Shown here: positions 45,490 through 57,479 of the stretch, piece by piece | Layout: every line of letters begins with the position of its first letter | How positions within the stretch are numbered: position 1 is the first letter of the stretch | Assembly (NCBI GenBank): GCA_000711775.1 | Contig: ARYC01017057.1 | Coordinates: 62,001-126,000, forward strand | Direction: 5' to 3' | DNA from: Oxytricha trifallax | Taxonomy: Eukaryota; Ciliophora; Spirotrichea; Sporadotrichida; Oxytrichidae | DNA: 64,000 bases | Program-made: the position numbers and the translations under genes | Notes under the pieces: generated by a model | Seen by the model: the letters and a program-made list of their open reading frames with translations, nothing else | The model's database searches: none | Told to the model about the DNA's origin: nothing

Positions 45490-45720
45490 CACGACATTTG
45501 ATGCTTTATCAGAGCCACTTAGGCAATCTACTTAGATTCTAGGCATAAAGATCAATTCTCATATTTCAAGCGTTGATTCTCACTTTGCTGGGAGAGATAG
45601 GAACTTGCTACTTGTCAATCTACTCTTTACAAAAGTCTCCAAATGATCAACGATTCACGCCATTACTCTAATCAGTGACAGCAGCTAACAGCTTTACTTG
45701 ACATTGTATTAATTAGAAAG
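45490..45720 (-). CDS. Candidate MDS, minus strand
   Basis: GC-richer block; one minus frame reads SQQSENQRLKYENQSLCLES and KQIAQVALIKHQMSCFSVSK. Heptad-like. Frame choice is uncertain. Confidence 0.25.
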
Positions 45721-45784
45721 ATTCAAGTTAAATATATATATTATAATATATATATTTCAATGTGTTATAATAAATATTATATTT

Positions 45785-45990
45785 TGCATTTGCTGTTGAA
45801 GTGAGTTAGCATTGAAACAGTCCCAGCGCAGTTGATCATTGGTTGAGCTTCTTTCATTGATTTCTTGGCTAAACCGACTCAACTAAGCTTAAATCTAAGA
45901 GCTAGTTTAATCTGATTGAGTTCTTTTGATCGAAGTTGTCAGCGTGAATTTCATTGCAGCAGTTTGATGCATCATCATCATTGTTATAAG
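45785..45990 (-). CDS. Candidate MDS, minus strand
   Basis: GC-richer block with one minus frame reading NDDDASNCCNEIHADNFDQK and another, further on, LALRFKLSQVGLAKKSMKEA then QPMINCAGTVSMLTHFN. A splice or MDS boundary would be needed to use both. Family unknown. Confidence 0.3.
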
Positions 45991-46279
45991 TGTTTATTCT
46001 ACTAAATATAATGAATTTATGCAGTGAAGAGTAGACAAATAAAATAACTGATGTATTTGGTTGTGGAAGCATATAAGTAGGTAGTTGTATCTTGTTGTTT
46101 CCCTTTTGTATATAATGGCAATAAATTTATTTTGTTGGATGTAATGCAGGGATTAGTTTCTTGAAATGTTTGTTGCTCCACTATACTGTATTATGATTAA
46201 AATTAATAATTAAAATCAATTATTTTATAATAATATAATATAATTAATACAGCAATTGGTATTGTTAATGAAGATAAGC

Positions 46280-46445
46280 AAAAGCGATTCTGTTATAATT
46301 TGCCTAGTTTTTCTCAACTCTCCTCGACCTAAAACAGCCTGGATAATTTCTTAGGTTATTTCCATTTTGTCAGGAATCTGATGAATCCATTGGTAGATTA
46401 ATTTAAATAGTTACTGAAGTTTAGGATTCTGATTTCACTTACTAT
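46280..46445 (-). CDS. Candidate MDS, weak
   Basis: A small GC-richer block; minus frame EIVSEIRILNFSNYLNQST then GFIRFLTKWK. Weak. Confidence 0.2.
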
Positions 46446-46449
46446 TTCC

Positions 46450-47515
46450 TATGTTTTTATATAAATATAAAAACTATTGATAAATTTATAAAATATTCTG
46501 AATTACCCAATGATTGTATGATTTTGATAATTATTATGTTATTTCCAATGCTCTTTAAATCATATGCATTTATAAGTAATATCTTTAAGTTAATTCACTC
46601 AATTATACAGATAAGTCATTATAGTTTGCATCCTAAGCATTTCAAAATTCATTAATGAAATTATAATTATTAACTAAACAAAATCTTCATTTTCATTTGC
46701 TATATAATTTATTTAAATATTAAAAAATATATCATTTAATAATTTCTAGTAGCTCTGATAAAGTCTTCCATAAATATAAAGTAACATAATAAATGACCTC
46801 CCTAAATGAATTTCTCCTAGCTTGAATGCAGTTGATAAATTTTCAGTTAAGTCTAGTACTTCAAGAATATAATCAATTAAAGTCATAGTAAAATTCTAAA
46901 TCAACACTCTTAATTACCTTATATTTGCATTAATTTGAATAATATAAAACTAAAGAATTTATTTAAAACTTCAATATAATATTTAATTTAGTTATCTCAA
47001 ATTTATTATAGTAAATTATTTTGTTATTATTTACTCTATTTATAGAAATTTAAAATTTTCTTGGTACAGGATTTATGCATGAATTATAATAATTAAACTA
47101 TGTAATATTCCAAGATCTATAACTATTTTGCATCTTTTGTTGACAAAAACTAACAAATTATATTAAAAAGTATAGTTAGCAGATATGTTTCTAGGTTTAT
47201 TAATATATAAATTCTTTTATCTAATTTAAGCAATCAGATGAAAATTTATACTTAAAACAAAATAATTAATTATTAACAGCATTAAAATATATAGAGATAA
47301 TTAAAAGCAAAAAATATAATTAAATTCAAATTATAGATAAATAGTATAATTAAATTTTCTTAATAAAACTATTCAGACCAGACCATTTTTCTCTTTAGAT
47401 TTCATTATTCAATTATGGATTTGCGCGTAAGAAAGATAAAGATATTATTTAAATCCTCAATAAACTATAAAATAAAGTGAGTCTAAGCCATAATTTAAAT
47501 TATTATAATTATTTG
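46450..47515. other. AT-rich stretch without recognisable gene
   Basis: No coding frame recognised on either strand. Confidence 0.45.
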
Positions 47516-47529
47516 TTTAAGAAGTGCAA

Positions 47530-47880
47530 TTAAAGCATGGAAAATTTAGATCTCAATCACTCTTTGCAATAATCTATCTGAACTTTCCTAATGAGACTAG
47601 CAATCTGGATAATCATTTAACAATTAGCAAAACAGAAGACACAACAGTTATAACCTCACATCTCTAGTGAGATGACAAAGGGTATTATCTCAATGAATTC
47701 TAATGAAGCTGGTACTATTATGGCGAAGCAGAAAAGTCAAAATTGAAATCAATATTTTGTTGGAACTTTCTTTCAAAATAGTAGTATCTGTCATTAGAGT
47801 TGATTCATTACTAGCATAGCTTATATAGCTACAAATATTCACAATCAGTCTTGAAGTGAGATAGGATTTGGGGAACATAA
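47530..47880 (+). CDS. Candidate coding block, strand uncertain
   Basis: Plus strand: KHGKFRSQSLFAIIYLNFPN, ETSNLDNHLTISKTEDTTV. Minus strand over 47690-47878 is open for 62 codons (MFPKSYLTSRLIVNICS). GC is above background. The strand cannot be settled from composition. Confidence 0.25.
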
Positions 47881-47994
47881 TTTTTTATTTATTAAATACG
47901 ATTGAAGAATAATTGATTTTGCATTCATGAGCAGTTTACTTCAATTAAATTGATTGAAAATAAGAAATAATTCATGTTATAATAGAGTAACAAT

Positions 47995-48165
47995 GTTAGA
48001 TGGTCTTGTATTAACTGCTAACTAAGCATTTATCAATGTATACTCTCTTGGTTTAAAATTTTGCCTCAATAAGCGCGAAAAGTGATTGAAAAGCACTAAA
48101 ATGTCATTATGGATTTTAATATCATTGGTTGTGAGACCGATGAGCTACAAACAGAAGGGTAGTTC
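47995..48165 (+). CDS. Candidate coding block, weak
   Basis: Plus frame from ATG 47995: MLDGLVLTANQAFINVYSLG, LKFCLNKREK, then TGA; a further open part reads LISLVVRPMSYKQKGS. Weak evidence; may be an MDS. Confidence 0.2.
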
Positions 48166-49045
48166 CTCAAGAATTAACTATTATTTTTAGTGCATCTTTA
48201 ATGTAAAATAAATTCTTTAGATCTAAAAAGATTCCAACTTTGTAACTTTCAATTTGACAAAGAGGAAAAATATTCTAATCATTAATCAAAATCAAATATC
48301 ATAAGTGGATTTTCGAAATACATATTATTCATTAATCATTATATAATATATACCTAAAGCATGAAGCATGTAATATATATAATAATGATAATCCTAAAAA
48401 ATCAAATAATTATTGCATAAAATATTCATGAATATAAGCTTATAAGTTACTTTTTCAATTTCATATTTATATTGTTTGATAATTTATATTTATATAATTT
48501 AAATTAAGATCAGTTGATTAAAATAAATATTTTAGAGTGAAGTAAAATTTATAAAAAGATGAAAGTTAATTTACAAATATTTCTGTTCATCTAATAATTT
48601 TGATGTTAAATATTGAATTGTTGAAAATTTAGATAGTTAAGATGTTTAGAATAATGATTACTATTTGTAATAAATAAATTATTGTGCGGATTATTTGAAA
48701 TGTATTTACAATTTTAAAGATCAGACTAATATTTTAATATACTTATCATTAAATTAATGTGATTGAATAATTTTAAATTAAAAAATAATTATTATTTATA
48801 AATAAAATAACATGTTTAATTAAATTGGGGTAATAGTTAAAAGATTTGTAACTTTTACCCCATTTTTATAAACTTATCTTAACTATTGATTAAGCTTAAA
48901 AATTTAATTATAAAACTAATAAAATATAAATAAATGATATAGCTCATTTATTTATTTCTATAATTTGAATATCCAAAAAATCTTGATAATTAGAGGAAAA
49001 CAATATTGTCAAAATAGGAAATCATATGTTTGTAAGGAACTCATC

Positions 49046-49549
49046 TCGAATAGTTGTAATTAATTATATGTAATAAACTCCTGCCCATCATAATATATGT
49101 GATGTATGTGGAAAACAGGTTGTCTTTTTATTATTATTTTAGCTCCTAAGACATTTTTCTTAGTCACAAATCCATTTCCCTTTATTGTTTCATAGATAAT
49201 CGTATGGTTCCCCTTTCGTGGCATGATTTACATGTTTGGTTAAATAATATGCTTGAAAAACTGAGATTCTACAACTCTTAAAATAAAATACTATGCAATA
49301 CAACTAAGGAAAAATATAAGGTTAAGAAACATCATTATTAAATGAGATAGAGGCAATTATTCATGGCATATAATAAAGAAACTTAATTTCCCAAAATCTG
49401 ATATGTAGTAGCACTTGAAAGTTATGGAATAGAGATGGATCCTATAAAATATAATGATAAAAACTATATTTTTAAAAATGGACATTTAATATTAGATATT
49501 TCTATAAATATAAGAATTGCGTAGGATAAGCCTGACTTTTGACTAAGAG
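49046..49549 (+). CDS. Candidate MDS/gene, hypothetical protein
   Basis: Plus strand, Gln code, about 115 open codons to a TGA near 49399: CNKLLPIIIYVMYVENRLS, then SQDIFLSHKSISLYCFIDNR, MVPLSWHDLHVWLNNMLEKL, YNSQNKILCNTTKEKYK and RQLFMAYNKETQFPKI. After the TGA the same frame continues ALESYGIEMDPIKYNDKNYI to a TGA at about 49547. In another frame near 49085, HNICDVCGKQ resembles half a zinc finger. No family is recognised. Confidence 0.4.
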
Positions 49550-50289
49550 AATCCTTTTTTCTGACACCTTGCTCCTACAAGAAATCTTCTATAATATGAA
49601 TTTAATGTAAGTATTGGACACTATACAATATTGGAATAACTCATATGTCTGTATAATTTGATCTTAGCTATAAAGCTTCGTTTTTCGAATTTTTCTTTTT
49701 CTTTTTTTTATAAACATTGCAGATAATATTATACTGCTAAAATAAATTTGAAATTGAAAAATTTTAAAATTAAAATATAACAGTAATTATTCATATTCAT
49801 TATAACTATTTACTTAGTAGACGGATATAAAAATCTAGAATAAACAGATTAAAACAGTTATTTTTAGTTATTTATTTATATTTTAAAATAATAGATCAAT
49901 AATAATATAAAAAAAGATTAATACATCTAAAGAGATAAACAAGAACTTATTAATATTATTATATAAGACTGCATAAACAAGAAGATGAACCTATTAACTA
50001 AACTAATAAACACATATTTTAATATGAGTTTAATTTTTTATAATATATATCGACCTGACAGATCAACATAAAATTATGAAGTAGAGTTTGTGTATAATTG
50101 CTTACAAATAATTACAAGCTTAATTACTGTTAATTAATTGTATTTAAAGTAAGAATATCGGCCATAATAAAACGTCTATTAATTACCAAAAAATCATCAT
50201 CATTTTCAAAGTAATGATGATGTCAACGTGATTAAATTAAGAAATCTCATTCTTCTCCGTTGTGATTAAATAGTGGGAACATAGCTGCT

Positions 50290-50738
50290 GTCTAGATTTG
50301 GGATTCCACCACTTCTGATACTTTGTCTGAACCGACAAAAGTTGAGATGATGACCCTTGAAGAATTTGACGATTATTAATTTGTTATTCTGGTACTACTT
50401 TATTCTCAGATAATGGAACTACTGACTCTGGGAATCATTATATTAAACATCTTACTCAACTACAGAGAAAATCCTCCACTTTTTATAACATATTGACTCA
50501 ATCTCTGGAAGCTCCTTCGCTGATGGAAAAGGCTATGAAATCTTTCCTAATGATGAAATTTCATGATAGAATGCATAACAATAGTTGCAATTCGGTGAAG
50601 AATATAATGTTTTTTGCTGTTTTATTCACTGATGAATATTACGACAGTAAGAAGCACAGAGCATCAAACCATCTCTCTTATCAAACTATATTCTTTCAGT
50701 TATATTAGTGGGAAATCTACTATTACATTTAAAGCTGA
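50290..50738 (+). CDS. Candidate MDS/gene, hypothetical protein
   Basis: Plus strand. First part TTSDTLSEPTKVEMMTLEEF; then, after a shift at about 50385, SDNGTTDSGNHYIKHLTQLQ, RKSSTFYNILTQSLEAPSLM, EKAMKSFLMMKFHDRMHNN, and FTDEYYDSKKHRASNHLSYQ, ending in TGA near 50737. The shift may be a short intron (GTTATT..TCTCAG) with an indel, or an MDS junction. Family unknown. It could be linked to the block at 51322. Confidence 0.4.
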
Positions 50739-51321
50739 AGAGTTAATTCAACAAATTGTCATCATTATTTTTAATTTAATTTATCAACAGTAATATTTTA
50801 GCAATTATATTATAAATGTCTGGTTTGTTATAAATATCTAATAAAATTAAAGTGAAATACAATAACAGAATAAAAAATAGTTTTAAGAATCAATACATTT
50901 TTATTAAAAGGATTGAAAGTTATTTTTAGTTTTTTATTTTTTTATTAAAAAGTTTTCATTATTTATCAAACTAATACCCATACTTGCTCAATTTATTATA
51001 AGTGCAATTAATGTTATGATTTATATAATTTTTTTGGATAAAGATGAAAATTCACTTTGTAAAAATAATATTATTAATTATACTTATTATACTTACTCGC
51101 TCCATTTCTTTAATAATATGATTTTTGTACGATATTTGTTTAATTAAGAAATAGTTAATTATTTTTGCATCTCTTATAGGTCTTTAATGCGAAGCTTCTA
51201 TAGCAAAATACCCAGGTCGAGAAATTATATATTCCAAATAATGTTATTTTGTTATTATATGCCATCATTATCTGAAATTAACTGGTAATCACTGACTTAT
51301 GTTCATATTTCTATAATTTAT

Positions 51322-51561
51322 AGTATGATCTCGATTACTCATTCATCATGGTGCATTTAACTGACTTCAATAAAGAATAAACCACAATCAAAAACATGTA
51401 AAATTTAGCGGTAGTTATAGTTCCCAATCGAGAATTCACATCACGATTTGATAGAATATCTCAAGAAGCTGAACCTAAAATCTCCACTAATGCAAACCAA
51501 AGTAATCTCTAGCCTTGTAAGATAATGCAGCTTCGTGGTGACGGCGAACTTTGAAATGACA
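51322..51561 (+). CDS. Candidate terminal MDS
   Basis: Plus strand after a TATAG (possible 3' splice site): YDLDYSFIMVHLTDFNKEQT, NLAVVIVPNREFTSRFDRIS, QEAEPKISTNANQSNLQPCK, IMQLRGDGEL, then TGA at about 51559. Eighty codons with no break and a good composition. Family unknown. The following 51570-51700 is also moderately coding-like (EALKTVLKVSGHCNQK). Confidence 0.45.
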
Positions 51562-51799
51562 TAACAAGATTATAAATTTAATGGTGGAGTAAAAAAGAAG
51601 CATTAAAGACTGTACTAAAAGTTAGTGGACACTGTAATCAAAAACTTTGAGAAAATGCTTTGGGAGTGTACTTAGAAATAGATGCTTTAATTTAATCAAA
51701 AAGTTTGATTTTTATCAGTTTCTCCTTTCACCTACCAAAAAAAACAAACAATCATTTATAGATTAGCATTATAATTAATAAAATAAATCCTAATTAACT

Positions 51800-54700
51800 A
51801 CAAAATAATAAAACAAAATTGAAAATGAAAATACAATAACCCCATTAACAAGAAATTTTCATTATATTAGACCAGGTTTACTTATTGAAAAAATTTTTAG
51901 TTTTAAAAAGGATATCAATATGTTCATTTATTGTTAATAAAATATTCAGCTTAATCATTTAGTTACTATGAATTACTAATAACTTAAATAAAATTGGAAA
52001 ACAGATATTGTTCAGAAACAATCTGAAAATAATCTGTAATAAATTAAAAAATTATATACTTGTCGAGTATTTTCTTAAGAAATATTCTAGCACTCATAAA
52101 TTATTAGCAAAACATTTCTAAAAGTAAAATATATAAATGCTGGTTAGGAATTAAGTTGATTCTTAATTGAAGAGAGGTAAGTTGTTTTAATATATGGTTA
52201 TTTTGATAATTTAATTGCTTAATGATCCCAGGAAGCATGTAAACATAATCAACCCATAACTATAATAATATTTAAACTTGAAATTTTTCCTTGAATATAG
52301 TCTAAAGTAATTATATAAAAATAATAAATATGAAATTGATATATTTTATTATTAAAAGATAATTAAAGATTGTGAAAAAATTAGGTAAATAATATTGCAG
52401 AATTAATTAAGCTAATTTATAAAAGAATATTCAGAATAGAATAAGAGGGAATAATAATTCAAAAATGCTTAATTTTATCAATAAACTTTAATAAATTTAG
52501 TTTTGCATTTAACTTAATTATATTAAAAATTACAAATTTAAAATTAAAAAACAATTGTTGCACTCTGTTAAAAACAAATATAAATTAATATTACAAGCAC
52601 TAATATTGTTGGGTAATTATAAGAATTCTCTTTATTATATCAAAAGCCAATAATTCTAAAGAAAATATATTTATTTCAAAAGTGTTCATAATTTAACATA
52701 TGCATTTATGATATAAAACAAGAAACCCTAAACTTTTTCATTGGAAACAAAAACAATGGTCCTTTTAACCATAAATTTGATATAGCTCCTATAAATTTAA
52801 ATGGTGAAAATTGATAATTAAAAGAAGAATTTATTAAGTAAAATTATTTGCACATATATAATATGGGGATTTTTATATTAGCAATCTGATTCCCGGTTAT
52901 GAAACCCTTGCTTGACTCCTGGTATTGACAATAGTTCGATTGAAATCTGAAGATGATGTACGTTTTTAACAATATATTACTAAATTATAAAATTCTCCTT
53001 TAATGATATAAAGCCATTTTAAATATGTTTTCTATAATATAAATTGATAATTTTTGTTATATTAATAGCAAATAATAATTTTTATCAGTATTTTATACTA
53101 TGCTACTGTACTAAATTTCATTAGGGACATTTCCAATGGGGTTCAGGATTCTTAACTTTAATATCAAATTCTAGTTATTTTCCTATTTTTGATTTTAATT
53201 TTCAAAATTTTATCATATTAAAAACTAAAAAAATACTAATTATGATTATGATAATGTGCAGAATTATTCTTTTTAATTTAATTTAGATAAAGAATGAAAG
53301 TTTTAAGCTTAGATAAACAGTATTATTAATAATAATAACTACATTTGATCACTCCATCACCATTTTATGATAGATTTTATAAAGTTTTCATTTTTAATCA
53401 AATGCTCTAAATATTGAATGCATTTTTTATAGGCCTCTTAAACCTATGAATCATATTAATATCTTGATATAATATAAAAATGGTCAAGACAAATAAAATT
53501 CAAAAAAATATAAACCATAATTTCCTTTGATTTTGTTAAAGAAAATAAGACTCTAATATATGCCAAAAATAAGGCAACTAATTTTGTCTGACTAAGTATG
53601 AAAGCAATATAGATACTGTAAAATTAATAATTATGTTACATATTCTATGAACTTTAATTATATAAATGTTATAAGAGGAATAGTGATTGAATTTCACCAT
53701 AATTAAACATTTTAAAGATAAGTTCAGCAGCTTTTATCAATTTTTTAAAAAATCTATATAAATAAAAGTTAATGAATTTCTCAAACTTCCTAAGAAATGA
53801 TTTTGTTCTTTTATATATAAACAATCCAATCCACGATACACATAATTGAATATATTATAAATGTGAAATAATTCAAATTTTGTATTTGATAAGATTTTTC
53901 TGATAATCATAATTATTTTCATTTTCTTAGATATAATCATTGAATTTACATCTTTTATAAAAATATTATATTAAATTCTGATGTAACAGTTGACGAGAGA
54001 TTTCTTTAATTTAAAATTTTTTTCTTCAAAATGATAGATAAGGAATTCTATCAATTAAAAATAGCAATTTGTACTATAAAATAAAAATAAATAAGCTTTA
54101 TACTAAATAGAGTTAGAAACTTACTTATCAAAATAAAAGATAGAAAAATAAATCATTCATAGTTCTATGAATATTTTAGTGAAGAGATCATGAACAAACT
54201 AATTTATTAAATATACTTGACGTGAATATCAATGACAGATAATACTAAAGTTTTGGTCACTTAAAATTTAACATGAAGAGAATAATGTTTGCACCGTAAA
54301 ATTTTAATAATTATGAGCAAAATGTTTTTTTCATTTTAAATATATCTACTATAGTGAAATTTTATGGTAAAAGATATTCTTAAAATTAAAAACTCATGTA
54401 TTTAATTAATGATTGCTCAGAAAAATAGCTGGTCAGGTGTGAAGATAATTAAAATTATAATTGATTTATAAATTTTTTATTTCTTATCAAAATTAACTAA
54501 TTTTTTAAAAGAGACTTGTAAATTTATTAAATAAAATTTAAACATTTTTGAAGCCGCTTTTACAATGCTAGTTTTTAATATTACTTAAAGAAAAATAAAT
54601 ATGCTTAATTAGTTTATCCTATAATTAATATCTTTCGTGTGGTTTCATAACACGATAAGATAATAAAAAACATAAAGAAGTCGACATTTTCAATTTAAAA

Positions 54701-54880
54701 ATTAAAAAATTTCATAAAAATTAACTTAATTTATTGGAAATACGAGCACATAGAAAATTGCATTAAATCTATGTTCATTCGCGATTATAAAAATATAGAT
54801 TGAGAATTAGTTTTAATATAGATCATTTTAAAATTAATATTAGAGGAAGGATTAAAAGTTAAAAAATTTATATTAAAAAA
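51800..54880. other. Long AT-rich stretch without recognisable gene
   Basis: About 3 kb of AT-rich DNA. A minus-strand ORF at 53737-53940 is open only because the DNA is AT-rich and has few TGA codons. No repeats with other parts of the window were noticed. Confidence 0.45.
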
Positions 54881-54894
54881 TAAAAAAAATATTA

Positions 54895-56660
54895 AATAAA
54901 AGTATAAAATGAATAATGAACGTATGAATTATTTATAAGAATAGGATAAATTATTATAGGTTATAAGATCTAATGATGAAAGCTAGTATGTATTCCTTGT
55001 AATTATACTTGGAAGTATTAAGTAATTAATTTATATATGAATTTTCACTTGTTTAGGAGATGTTAGGTCATGGAGAAAGAAACATTTTCAAAATATTAAA
55101 AATAAAATATCTCGGACTGCCACGACTACAGTCAATTAGAGTGCGTATATTTCAATATCCATATCAGAGTTTTTCTACTCTCAAAGATTGCTCAGATATG
55201 AAAGATTGAAGTTAAAATATTTATAGTATAAAAGCAAATTCTTAAATGATAGATTTCTTAAATATTTTTTAATTACCGAAAAAAATAATTCTTACTAATT
55301 TAAAGATTCAGTAAAGACGTTCCTTTTATAATTAATATGATTCTCTTATATTCCATTTTTATTGTTTAATATGATCAAATTGTAAATGGTTACTAGAATC
55401 GTTTTCGGCTTATCAAAGTTGATTTTTGCCTTTCAAACTATTCTGGTCCTGCATCATCAATTTTTATAGTTCATTTTCAATTATTGTACTATATTTTTTT
55501 TTCTAATTTTGGAAACTTTCTCTATAATTTTGATAATTTACAAGTTTTTCCGTTTGAGATCTTTTATTCTTTTAACTTAACTTTTTTCTCTGATGTAACG
55601 CTCCTTCTTAAGTGTCCGAATAAAGTGGATTAGAATATTTCTTAAACATTATATAAATCCTATGAGTTCCTTGACACACTCTAGATGCCTTGACAGCCCT
55701 AACACTCTTGTTATTAAAATTATATAACATTATGATATCCATGAAAAAGCTTAAACTAGCTAAATCTCTCCTTACTATTAAGATACGCGATTATTTATTC
55801 AAGATTCGTGATCAGGACAGTCTAAATGATTGGAATTATTCCGTTTGAATAATGATATTGTTCAATGTGCAGTAAATAAACTAGATTCAACATTTTAAAA
55901 ATATTTGAATTTTTATAAAAGGACATAAGTTTTGCAATTAATATTTGAAACAAAATAATTAGAATAAAAATGAAGTTAATATGAATATAAGAGAATGATA
56001 CTAATTTGTATAAGAGTCTAATTTAAAAGTAGGAAATAAAATATTCTAGTACGAATTAAATAGAAACACATAATTAATTTTTAATATCCTATAAGATTTC
56101 AATGATGTTAATATGTAATCCTTGTTAAATATTGTTGAAAAGTTGAGTTAATATATTTATATATGATTTTTACCAGTTTAAAGGGGTACAGGTCATTGGC
56201 AAATAAAATATCTTAAAAAATTATAAAATAAAATATCTTTTGAGTTATAAATTATTTTTATATTTTTGCTATCCTACATAATAAAAATAAATTTTATTTT
56301 GGTTTTATAAAAAACATAGAATACCAAATTATTTTAATATTTATTTGAAAATAAAGAATTATATATATTTTCAAAAATAGTAAAATAAAATGATTTGGAC
56401 TACCACAACTAGGTTTAATTAAAGCATGTACAATTAAATATCATTATCAGAATTTTCCTACTCTCAAAGATTGCCCAGATATGTAATATTGAAGTCAAAA
56501 TATTTATAGTTATAAGTAAAATTATTATATAAAAGTACAAAATAAAATATTCGAGTCTGAATTAATTATATGAAATAGAAAAACTCATATTATATGCTAT
56601 TAGAACTCTATGAAAGTTATTAAGTATTGTTTGTTGAATAAACTTATTTGGAATTATTAA
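54895..56660 (+). repeat. Diverged direct repeats, blocks A and B
   Basis: Block A, beginning AAAAGTA.AAAAT and ending TATTAAGTAATT-like, occurs at about 54897-55030, 56025-56170 and 56540-56665. Block B, with GACTACCACAACTAG-like sequence and CTACTCTCAAAGATTGC.CAG, occurs at about 55112-55205 and 56398-56485. Order is A-B-(ORF)-A-B-A. Similarity by eye is about 70-85 percent. Nature unknown. Confidence 0.5.
55413..55811 (-). CDS. Clean ORF, hypothetical Lys/Gln-rich protein
   Basis: Minus strand, open for 132 codons between TGA codons: SRILNKQSRILIVRRDLAS, MDIIMLYNFNNKSVRAVKAS, RVCQGTHRIYIMFKKYSNPL, DTQEGALHQRKKLSQKNKRS, then a helical tail (ENELQKLMMQDQNSLKGKNQ) ending in TGA at 55413-55415. 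GC content is above its flanks. It lies between two copies of the A/B direct repeats. No family recognised; may be an MDS. Confidence 0.45.
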
Positions 56661-56781
56661 GTAATTTTATAATTTGAAATTTAAAAAGTTTAATTTTTTA
56701 AAAAATAAAACCATTTTAGATTTCATTTTTATATAAGAGATTATTTAAGGCTATAAATATTCTTGTTTTGTTTAGACTATA

Positions 56782-57175
56782 TTGTAGGAATACATTTGAT
56801 TTGGGACAAATTGATTAAATTTAAATTGATTAAAATTTAATTCGTGGTAGTCATTTTTCTCGAAACCTAGGCAATATGGTACTTGTTCGTTGTGAATTCA
56901 AAACTTGCTGGACTTTACTATAGGCGGTACCATTCTATCGCATTCCTGGAGCGAGATAACTCAACTTTAATTTGTGGTGAATTGTTTAGTCGATTTTAAT
57001 GATCAAATTAAAGTCGAGTTATCTTGCTCCAGAAATGCGATAGAAGGGACTGCCAATAGTAAAGTCCAGCTAATTTTAAATTTACTATCGAACAAGTACT
57101 ATATTGCCTAGGTTTCGAGAAAACTGACTGAATTTTAATCAATTTAAATTTAATAAATAAAATGTATTCTTACAA
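56782..57175. mobile_element. TA-flanked foldback MITE, copy D
   Basis: 394 bp with ends TTGTAGGAATACATTTGATT and, inverted, TTGTAAGAATACATTTTATT, flanked by TA (56780-56781, 57176-57177). Inner blocks as in copies A-C (GCTGGACTTTACTAT, GCGGTACC, CATTCCTGGAG). It ends only 61 bp before the TBE. Confidence 0.9.
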
Positions 57176-57236
57176 TAATATTATAATCTGTTGAGTACCA
57201 AGTTTTTAATATCCTTAATACACATGATAGCACACT

Positions 57237-57317
57237 AAAAACCCCAAAACCCCTTAGTGAGGTTTATAAGTGCTTTGATTTGTAGGGTATAGTTGAGGTC
57301 TTATTGAGGTTAGTAGA
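57237..57317 (+). repeat. TBE left terminal inverted repeat
   Basis: Starts with the C4A4 repeat, then TTAGTGAGGTTTATAAGTGC and onward to TTAGTAGA. Paired with 61251-61330. Confidence 0.95.
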
Positions 57318-57479
57318 CAAATGTAGGTTTTATGTGAATTTAATGAATATTTAATGAGTATTAGTGTTATTAATTCAAACAAATTTTATCTGTTTTATCA
57401 TGATTGTATCTTTTGAACTATGCTCTCTCTAGTGGGTCAAGGGTATCATCTAATGTTTATCGAGGATAGTTTGGAGCTC

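Noticed and set aside
53737-53940. 67-codon minus-strand ORF
   Set aside because: Very AT-rich with Ile/Asn/Lys bias and no motif; expected by chance in such DNA.
57237-57253. C4A4 repeats taken as a true telomere or chromosome end
   Set aside because: The repeat begins an 80-bp inverted repeat with an inverse partner at 61330 and DNA continues on both sides, so it is a transposon end.
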